From assembly GCA_021014325.1 (NCBI GenBank), contig CM037472.1:34682234-34746233 (forward strand): a stretch of DNA of 64,000 nt, written 5' to 3'. Below, in pieces: positions 57,001 through 64,000 of the stretch. Both the position numbers and the translations under genes were made by a program. Source of the stretch: Plazaster borealis (Eukaryota > Echinodermata > Asteroidea > Forcipulatida > Labidiasteridae). The notes beneath the pieces were generated by a model. That model had not been told where the DNA came from, did not search any database, and saw only the letters and a program-made list of their open reading frames with translations. The stretch's first letter is position 1; the number at the start of each line of letters is the position of its first letter.

Positions 57001-57928
57001 TGACCAATAATAACCAATTAAATTTAATGCTTATCCTTCCAACGGGCAGTTTAACAAATTGCCTGTAAATGGATTCAAAAGCAATAGCGGAAAAGCATGA
57101 TGGGTTGCTTTCCAATGTGGGACCAATGATGGCTCTATCTCGGCATTTACCACATTGGACTTATGTAGGCACTCCGGTGCTGAGCCAACGCAGGTTATTA
57201 TAGTGCTGACACAATGTTGGCAGCATTTAAGCTGTAGCTATAGCTATCATCTTTTTTTATTATTGGGTTACATTATCGGCGAGCTGCCGAGGGCAACTTA
57301 TATTGAACTATTTGGTCATACTACGACAATAAGCGGCAATTCATAAAACATAACTGTCCTAACAGAATAGTTACAGAATAGTTTGCTTGTTAATTGTAAA
57401 ACGGGTTTGATGGTTGACGTTGACGTTTTGTTTGCATAATCTAGATGCGAAACCTTCAGTGTTATACCTCTAATCGATCACGCTATTGTTGATCCAACAT
57501 TGATCCAACGTTGGTTTAACGTTGACATATTATGCAAATTGGGGGTGTGGCCTGGAAGTGTGTTTTTGATAATAAAACAATTTGGTTTAATTAAGTTATC
57601 CGAGGGAAGTTTCTGTACTTTTGTGTTTAATTCGAATGTAAAAATATACGAACAACAAAAGTCCAAGCAAAAATTTGTAATTTAAACATTTGAATTAATA
57701 ATTAAGCAGTTTTTAGTTAAAAACAGAGTTTAAACCATGACTAGAAAATCTAGGGATCCTGGTCTACATATATACAAGACATACAGTGTGTATGGATGTA
57801 TAGACTTGGATAGGTTGTAGTCATGTATTGAGTTAGTATAGTACATGTAAATTATATAACAGAGTAGTATTAACTAACACTAATGATAATTACTTGAAAT
57901 AATTAATTACCTAGTTGTTTCTACGTCT

Positions 57929-58400
57929 GCATTTCAACGTTATAACGATTTGCAAATCCAACTATTATTCAACGTTGTTTTAACGTCGAAACTTGACATT
58001 GAAACAACATTGAAACGTGATTTTAACGTTTTTACGTCGGCATTTCTACGTTATTTCAATTTGCAAATCCAATCATTATTCAACGTTATTTCAACATAGA
58101 AACTTGACGTTGAAACAACGTATAAATGCCAACATTGAAACAACGTTAATATGCCCACGTTGTTTCTACGTCAGCATTTCAACGTTAAAACGATTTGCAA
58201 ATCCAACCATTATTCAACGTTGTTTCAACATAGAAACTTTACGTTGAAACAACGTATAAATGCCGACATTAAAACAACGTTCATATTCCCACGTTGTTTC
58301 TGCGTCGGCATTTCAACGTTAAAACGATTTGCAAATCCAACTATACTTCAACGTTACTTCAACGTCGGGGTATGACGTTGTTTCAACGTTATTTTAACGT
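57929..58400. repeat. Second AACGTT array, 111- then 134-bp units
   Basis: GCATTTCAACGTT-like starts at 57929, 58040, 58174 and 58308 give spacings of 111, 134 and 134. The units carry GATTTGCAAATCCAA and ACGTTGAAACAACGT. Confidence 0.85.
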
Positions 58401-58699
58401 ATTTTGCCCGCTGGGCTGGTTGTTTATTTGGATGAATTGAGTAGGGTCCATGTCTAATGGTTTAGCCATTTGAAAGTTATTTAGGTTCTCCACAAAAATG
58501 AATTGCACGCTAATACAAATGGACAGTAGCCTACTGTCCGATGGCGTATGCGTGTGATTTTTTTTTGATGGTGCATGAAACCAGTTAATGCAGCGACCAA
58601 ATCCAAACGCGAGATTTGTAGGATTAAAATTTTCTTTGAGTAAAATTAGAAGAGTGACATGGATCAGAAGTGCTTGAAAAGTGTGTCTATTTCTCTGTT

Positions 58700-58910
58700 T
58701 TTAGGCACACGGAGGCTTGATTTTTCACCCCTTAAAACGTCAAATAATCAGAGCTTCAGGGGGCTTTACCCCCAGGACCCCCACCGGGGCTTAGCCCCTG
58801 AACCGGTCCCAGGACCCCACAGGTTTGTTTGTTAGCCCCCTAATACAAAATCCCTGTGTGCGTCGTTGTGGCCCCCGGTTTAAAAACCACAGATCCGCCC
58901 CAGGTACTAT
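58700..58910. repeat. GC-rich transposon remnant
   Basis: AGGGGGCTTTACCCCCAGGA and CCGGGGCTTAGCCCCTGAAC are stacked short hairpins in an otherwise AT-rich region. The ATCCGCCCC text suggests a dispersed DNA-element end. Family unknown. Confidence 0.45.
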
Positions 58911-58936
58911 GGAACGGCGATAGTAGCCTAGGCTAT

Positions 58937-59045
58937 CGCAATATACGGCGATATAACGCAATAAAATACTGCGATATAACGCGATAAAATACGGCGATAT
59001 AACGCAATAATACGGCGATATAACGCAGTAGTATGGCGATATATC
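58937..59045. repeat. About 22-bp CGGCGATATAACGCAATA tandem repeat
   Basis: Five imperfect units of CGGCGATATAACGCAATAAA occur in a row. Both strands read as phased hydrophobic or tyrosine-rich frames only because of the repeat. Confidence 0.85.
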
Positions 59046-59537
59046 GCTGTAAAAACAACCGGAGTTCTCTAGGAATTGGCGAATAATAATGAGCCACCGT
59101 AGCATTCTATTGCGTTTTTGAGCACATATGATTTCTCTAAAAGGAATTCAAGACTAAATTTTCACCGTTCTATATACAGTTGAATTACTCGTATTTACAA
59201 TTACCAACCTCTCGCTGCTGGTTTTATGAAATTGAAAGATCTTTGCGATCTAATAATTTGAATGATTTTGTTTGACCAATAAATGCCGACATGTGGTTAA
59301 GTGGATGAGTTTTTGTTGAAATTTGCTGGGGAAACCTATATTTTAAACCATTTATATAGAAGGTAACCAGGCCAACGCAGCTGATAATTTGGGGTCTCCA
59401 TGAAAGAAAAATTTGAACACCATGAAGTACCCCCATCATCCCACAAAAAATTATAATAAAAGCAGTTAAAACTACAGTATACCCGTATCTTGCAGCATGG
59501 ATGTAGAAGACTCGAGTTTCCCATCAAAACCTAATTG

Positions 59538-60270
59538 ATGATAGCGCCCTCTCGCAGGAACATTGTGACAAATCAAAACGAGAAGGTCTTGCACCAAGGC
59601 TGGCATAAAAAATACGGCATGACCGTGCAGTCTTGGTCCAATACGTCACTATCTCTACACGTGATAACCCGACAGAGGGCGTACTTTTTTCTTGAATTCA
59701 TCACGGTTTACGACTGTCTGTAGAAACATGGAGGATTTCCTTCCTCCATGGTAGAAACGTCTTGGGTATTTTGTTTTAGAGGGCGTGGGCAAGTTATGGT
59801 AATGAAGCATCAAGTCATGTATTACTAATATTAGTGACTAAATGACAAGCTTGCAAGACAAGCAAGATGTGAAAGGTCATGAGGTCGTTGACACGAGCAT
59901 GACATTGTGTGCAGTGCTCGCTGTCTTAACATCGCATGAACTCTGGTTTTGATTGACCACCATGGCTTCTTCATCGCATTATCAATGCAATTAGCGATTG
60001 ATTCTGAAATTATTCAAGCTAAATTATTTGCTTGCAGTCGGTTTGGTTTATCGGTTTGGTCATTGTTATTTGACGTTTGAATCTTGTACATTGTCGATGT
60101 AAAACAAACATGTAATACAAAAATAAAAATCTTTGCATCTGAATTACTTATCATTATACCATTCGACTGGTCTTGGTTCAAAGACGCTCCAGTTGTGTAG
60201 TCACGAAAACCTAATCGCTATCTAAACCGCTATCGCCCACGAACTAATCGTCACTAGAGGGCGCTATCAT
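59538..60270. mobile_element. Possible DNA element with ATGATAGCGCCCTCT ends
   Basis: ATGATAGCGCCCTCT near 59538 is inverted as AGAGGGCGCTATCAT at 60256-60270. Further GAGGGCG motifs lie inside (about 59674 and 59782). A small hairpin ATGGAGGATTTCCTTCCTCCAT sits near 59728. No transposase is encoded, and the target duplication is unclear. Confidence 0.45.
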
Positions 60271-60349
60271 TTCTGTAACCGCAGAGCTGTGTATTGACGT
60301 TTATTTTTTTTCCCAAATCACAAAGACAACCAAAATTGCAAATTTTGTT

Positions 60350-60795
60350 TTATGGTTTGGTCTGCAAAAATTGACTTGCTGTAGACCCAGCTGTAGGGCT
60401 GCCATTACCAGATACAATGGGTCGACCCGGGGCGATTTTTTTTCCCCAAATGACATTGCTATGATGACCTTTTTTTGTTATGATTTTGATTTTTTTTTTC
60501 TCGATCGGAATGCGGATGTTGGAAAGAAATAAAATATATAAAAATGGTAAATTAAAAAAAAGTTTGGGGAAAAAAATCGCGACGTGGGGCTTGTTAGGCT
60601 TGTGTATCTTTAGGTAGAAGGTACAAGTGTGCTGTGCGGGGGTCCTGTGGGAGGAGATTATTAAGGGTATCTTTCTCAATACCGTTGACATTGTGATATT
60701 TGACCAGGGTGTCACTGATTTTTTTTGAAAATGATTTGAAAATGACTTTTGTACATAATGTACGTAGTGCGGAACGAGAACGATGTCTGTTCAAC
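60350..60795 (-). pseudogene. Penelope-like reverse transcriptase relic, interrupted
   Basis: Minus-strand translation gives DPRTAHLYLLPK, then in another frame KIHKPNKP, and beyond an insertion GRPIVSGNGSPT. LLPKIHKP-x-x-PGRPIVS is a hallmark of Penelope-like element RT upstream of the catalytic motifs. The fragment has at least one frameshift and loses similarity after PTAGSTASQF, so the catalytic YxDD region is absent. Penelope elements are ancient retroelements of animals. This copy is dead. Confidence 0.8.
60432..60580. mobile_element. Small inverted-repeat insertion in the Penelope-like relic
   Basis: GCGATTTTTTTTCCCCAAA at 60432-60450 is inverted as TTTGGGGAAAAAAATCGC at 60563-60580. 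The insert of about 149 bases separates the codons for NKP and GRP. It is AT-rich and non-coding. The target duplication is ambiguous within a run of C. Confidence 0.75.
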
Positions 60796-60824
60796 CATAG
60801 AGCAAAGGTTCAATAATGTCACTA

Positions 60825-61030
60825 TTAAAATTAATGGCAATAAAAACTTACTTGGTTAGATGGTTAGAAGTAGGCCTACATGTACAGCAACTTTCGATTG
60901 TATGAAGCATTTTGAGAAACATTTCACTTCGAAGTAATGTGGTTATCGAAAAAGATATTAGCTTTATCCCCCGATATTTAAATTTGAGAAAAGTTACTGC
61001 AAAAACGTTTCTCAGATTGTGTATTTCAAT
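60825..61030. repeat. TTAA MITE family fragment
   Basis: CAATAAAAACTTACTTGGTT, GCATTTTGAGAAACATTTCA and CTTCGAAGTAATGTGGTT match the family interior. Both ends are lost. Confidence 0.6.
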
Positions 61031-61147
61031 AGACTGTGCGCGTATCTGAACGAGAAAGCACGTCAAACGAAGAACTTTTTTTTCCTCTGAAATCAAATCT
61101 TAGTTATTAGTTAGGGATTAGGGATTAGTTATAAATTTTTTAACATT

Positions 61148-62569
61148 TTGAAAAGTATGTACAGTTCGGTAAATGGTTGTATTAAGTTGATGCATGGAGT
61201 TACTAATTCTTTTCCCTGTACATTATGTGTTCAGCAGGGTGCAGTTTTAAGCCCACTCCTTTTTTCTTTGTTTTTAAATGACCTGGAGACTGAGCTTGGC
61301 CGAGCTCCTTTTCATGGTTTAAAAATTGGTAGTCGGAAAATCAATTCTTTATTGTATGCTGATGATATGGTTCTCTTATCTGATTCGCAAGAGGGTCTTC
61401 AACTCTTACTTAAAAGGCATGAGAACTATTGTAATAAGTGGAGACTTGTTGTTAACACCCAGAAAACCAAAGTTGTCACTTTCAACAGCGATCTTTCTAA
61501 GTTTCGGAAAGGGCATACCTGTAGTTTTAATTTTAACCAAGAAGAAATTGAAAGTGTGGCGATCTATACATATTTAGGTGTTATTTTTCAATCATCTGGC
61601 TCCTTTAAACTAAACAACAAGAATCTTATTGACAAAGCTTCTAAAGCTGCTTTTACTGTTCGTAGGCATGTAGGGAATGATCTTAAGCCTCATCTGCTTT
61701 TGAGAATGTTTGATACATTACTTAAGCCTATACTAACATACTGTTCAGCTGTTACTTGGAAAAATGAAATGGACCAAACTGAAGCTTTTCATTTGAATTG
61801 GTTAAGGTTTATTTTAAATGTGAATAGGCGTACACCCAATGACGCAGTCCGGGGTGAATTAGGACGTTTTCCTTTATACATAGAGCAATGTAAGCATATG
61901 CTAAATTACTGGTTTAAATTGAGTGGCAAACACGTGGATTCCATTCTGTACAACTTCTTCAAAGTGGATCAAACTCTAGGGCTTAACCACAAACCATCGG
62001 TATTTCTCAAGCTTAGAAAGTACTTTGATTCAGTCTCCTGTAATGTGCCAGAGAACATGGGCCATCTAACCAAAGGAATGTAATGTGAAACGTGATTTTG
62101 TTCAACAATTACGTAATGTGTTTATTTCTAACTAGGTTGCACAATGACTGTAGAACTAAACCTGGCCAAAAGAATAAGCTCAGGACATACCGTATCTTCA
62201 AAACCCAGTTTGAGTTTGAGATATATTTACACTGTGTTAATAAACCCTCTTGTCGCCATTCATGCTCTTCACACAAGCTACTTGTTGAAAATAGGAAGGT
62301 ACATTGGGTTAGAATCAAGCCAAAGAATTTGCCAGCATTGTCACCTTGATGTTGAAACAGAAATCCATTTTCTGCTAGATAGCCCATTATACATCGACCT
62401 TAGCAATATTATGTTGGTTTATATTAATAATCAATACAACTACTTTGAAATTCTTGGTAGGGAAGATAGATTTAAGTTTTTGATGGACCATCCTGATGAT
62501 GCTGTAATTAATTGCGTTGCCAAATATGTCTTTTTATTTACCGTTTTAAAAGGTAATCAAACTGTGTGA
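61148..62569 (+). pseudogene. Non-LTR retrotransposon reverse transcriptase, 5'-truncated and frameshifted
   Basis: The main frame (61148-62083) has QQGAVLSPLLFSLFLNDLE (RT motif 4), LLYADDMVLLSDS with the catalytic YADD, then LVVNTQKTKVV and YLGVIF. After it the C-terminal region continues first in another frame (KLRTYRIFKTQFEFE near 62170-62230) and then in the first frame again (LLKIGRYIGLE and CQHCHLDVETEIHF to 62569). Two frameshifts are therefore needed, and the last cysteine of the C-terminal CCHC-like motif is serine. The N-terminal endonuclease is absent. It belongs with Jockey/I-like LINEs; clade not resolved. No polyadenylate tail is seen before the LTR at 62631. Confidence 0.92.
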
Positions 62570-62630
62570 TAAGGCTTAACCAATTATGTATGTTTTTGTT
62601 CTAAGTTAACACTCCTATAGCTTTCCGTAC

Positions 62631-63451
62631 TGTTACGATCCCAAAATCTCCAAACTATCCGTGAATATAAATCACTCAAAAAGCCTGATTTTTCTCAGAT
62701 GCAACAAAGAAATCAAACAAGGTGACACTGATGTATAAGAACACAGAATCCAAGTGATTTAATGATAAAACTATCAACCACTTCAGTTACCGATTTGGTT
62801 TAACAAACATACACTGATTGCATAAAACAAGTGTACATTAAAATGGATCTTATACAACATAAGTATCTTACGGGCTAATACGTCAACATGGATGAAATAC
62901 AGGCGAGGATCACAGCAACAGAAGATACAGCGAGGATCACATACACTGGCTCTAAAACGATCAACTCCAGGGGCGGTAAAACAGTTCTTTGCCGATGTGA
63001 CTATGAGCTATCACGGGGCGAACTCACTCCGAAAAATGTCCAGAAGAAGACGAAGCAACACGGGGTACACAATCTGACACCCGCCACAAAATATGGGGAA
63101 GAAGACCCCAAAATACCGAACTGTAGATTAAGTTCGAAACTGTCCTTTCCGGATTTAAATTAAGCTCTTTAACTGCACTCGGTCAAAAGCGAACTCTACC
63201 AAAAGCTCCTCCAACGAGTTGAATCACAATCACAGAAGTCGTAGCTTCCACCAGTCTTGAGTATTTGTGTCCCCTCCTAGATTTACCACCAGCCCGTATA
63301 TAAAGGATTTGTGTCGTTTTCTAGAAAGTACTACTCTAGATCATTCTATTAGCACCGCCCACTAGGGTTAACGACCTTACACACAAAGAATGATTGACAG
63401 CGTGCGTTGTATACACGTAATTACATGTACATGTATTAGGGTCTCATAACA
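62631..63451 (-). mobile_element. 3' LTR of a Ty3/gypsy-type retrotransposon
   Basis: On the plus strand the stretch starts TGTTACGATCCC and ends GTCTCATAACA, giving the TGTTA...TAACA inverted termini of an LTR (821 bases). Immediately to its right TCTCCCCCC reads GGGGGGAGA on the minus strand, a polypurine tract directly 5' of the LTR. A TATATAAAG-like motif at about 63298 may be the promoter region. The flank GTAC at 62627-62630 is the possible target duplication; the other LTR is outside the window. Confidence 0.85.
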
Positions 63452-64000
63452 TCTCCCCCCATAAAATAAGAAAATTTATATATGCAAATCAAACTCCAGC
63501 GAATTCAAAACACAAGTGGGTTATGATCAGTATAAATGATCGTCTCCCAGCACCATTCGTTACATACACCTCAAAGTTGTATCATCTTGGAGCAAAACTG
63601 CTCGACACCCACATCACTGGCGTCAATGGGCTATTCTGAAACGCTGTCAAAAAAATTCAGGCACAGAACTGGTTTGGTTTTCAGAATGGCCTTTAAATTA
63701 AAATTATCAAACGCCTTTTGACAAGACCAAACAAACTTTACATTCTTCTCTGTAAAGTTGAACTCATATCCAGGAATCTCATCAATTCTCTCTTTCCTGT
63801 GGCATGGGAAAATTATCAAACAGGGCACCCAAGTGTTTCAGATGGTCTTTCCAGTTATCGCTGTATACCAAAATGTCATCAATATAGACAACACAATTGT
63901 CCAGCCCAGCAATGACTTGGCTCATCATTCTCTGAAACGTAGCCGGGGCGTTTTCCATCCCAAAGGGCATTGTTTTACATTGGTAGAGACCATCGGGTGT
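63452..64000 (-). pseudogene. Ty3/gypsy pol relic, internally deleted, runs off the right edge
   Basis: Minus-strand frames show MPFGMENAPATFQRMM and CVVYIDDILVYS (RT with catalytic YIDD), KFVWSCQKAFDNF with PVL (the RT/RNase H connection), then DASDVGVE and YTDHNPLVF (RNase H) in shifted frames. From there the sequence passes almost directly into the polypurine tract, so the integrase is missing. Spacing is also shortened after LFDN and after DASDVG, so several internal deletions exist. The remaining pol and gag lie beyond 64000. Confidence 0.88.

Larger units (their letters stand above)
55005..58415. mobile_element. AACGTT-rich element with CCCAGYGGGC inverted ends
   Basis: CCCAGTGGGC at 55005-55014 is inverted as GCCCGCTGGG at 58406-58415 (9 of 10 bases match). 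The interior is a left tandem array (55205-57000), a non-repetitive middle (57000-57900) and a right array (57929-58400), all rich in AACGTT and CAACGTTG palindromes. No transposase frame is present, so it would be non-autonomous. A clear target-site duplication is not visible, so boundaries and superfamily are uncertain. Confidence 0.65.

Overview
The window is a piece of a large, AT-rich, intron- and repeat-laden animal genome. One conserved gene was recognised: a Dispatched-type multipass membrane protein, reconstructed as four coding exons on the + strand between 37662 and 49333. The rest is intronic or intergenic DNA with many transposon remnants and tandem repeats. The splice sites, the sterol-sensing-domain protein and the repeat families (tRNA-Leu-like SINEs, TTAA-flanked MITEs, AACGTT-rich satellite-like elements) indicate a marine invertebrate deuterostome. 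An echinoderm, probably a sea star, is my best guess from the general look of the repeats; this was not tested.

Layout. 1-26 kb holds no convincing gene. It contains SINE copies, MITEs, a CCAAT-box array beside a CRE and a YY1-like site (2.9-3.1 kb), and a 43-bp minisatellite (23.3-23.8 kb). 26.5-26.93 kb looks like a promoter and non-coding first exon ending in a strong splice donor; it may be the start of the Dispatched transcript. 26.9-37.5 kb would then be a 10.6-kb 5' UTR intron carrying TTAA MITEs, an old LINE tail and SINEs. 37.5-49.4 kb is the Dispatched coding region, with introns of 1.7, 5.5 and 0.8 kb. 49.4-54.5 kb contains nested MITEs, a GCTATGG-type minisatellite and a 324-bp tandem duplication. 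55.0-58.4 kb is a 3.4-kb element bounded by short inverted repeats and filled with AACGTT-rich tandem units of about 111 bp. 58.7-64 kb is a transposon graveyard: a Penelope-like reverse transcriptase relic split by a small inverted-repeat insertion, a 5'-truncated non-LTR retrotransposon, and a Ty3/gypsy element entering from the right edge on the minus strand with a complete 821-bp 3' LTR.

The one host gene would act in Hedgehog signalling. Dispatched is an RND/SSD-family protein that releases lipid-modified Hedgehog from producing cells. The sequence suggests translational control by a small upstream ORF whose stop overlaps the Dispatched start codon, and two intronic stretches have the composition of developmental enhancers. 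No previously unknown gene system was found. The most unusual items are the AACGTT element, the nested insertions and the uORF.
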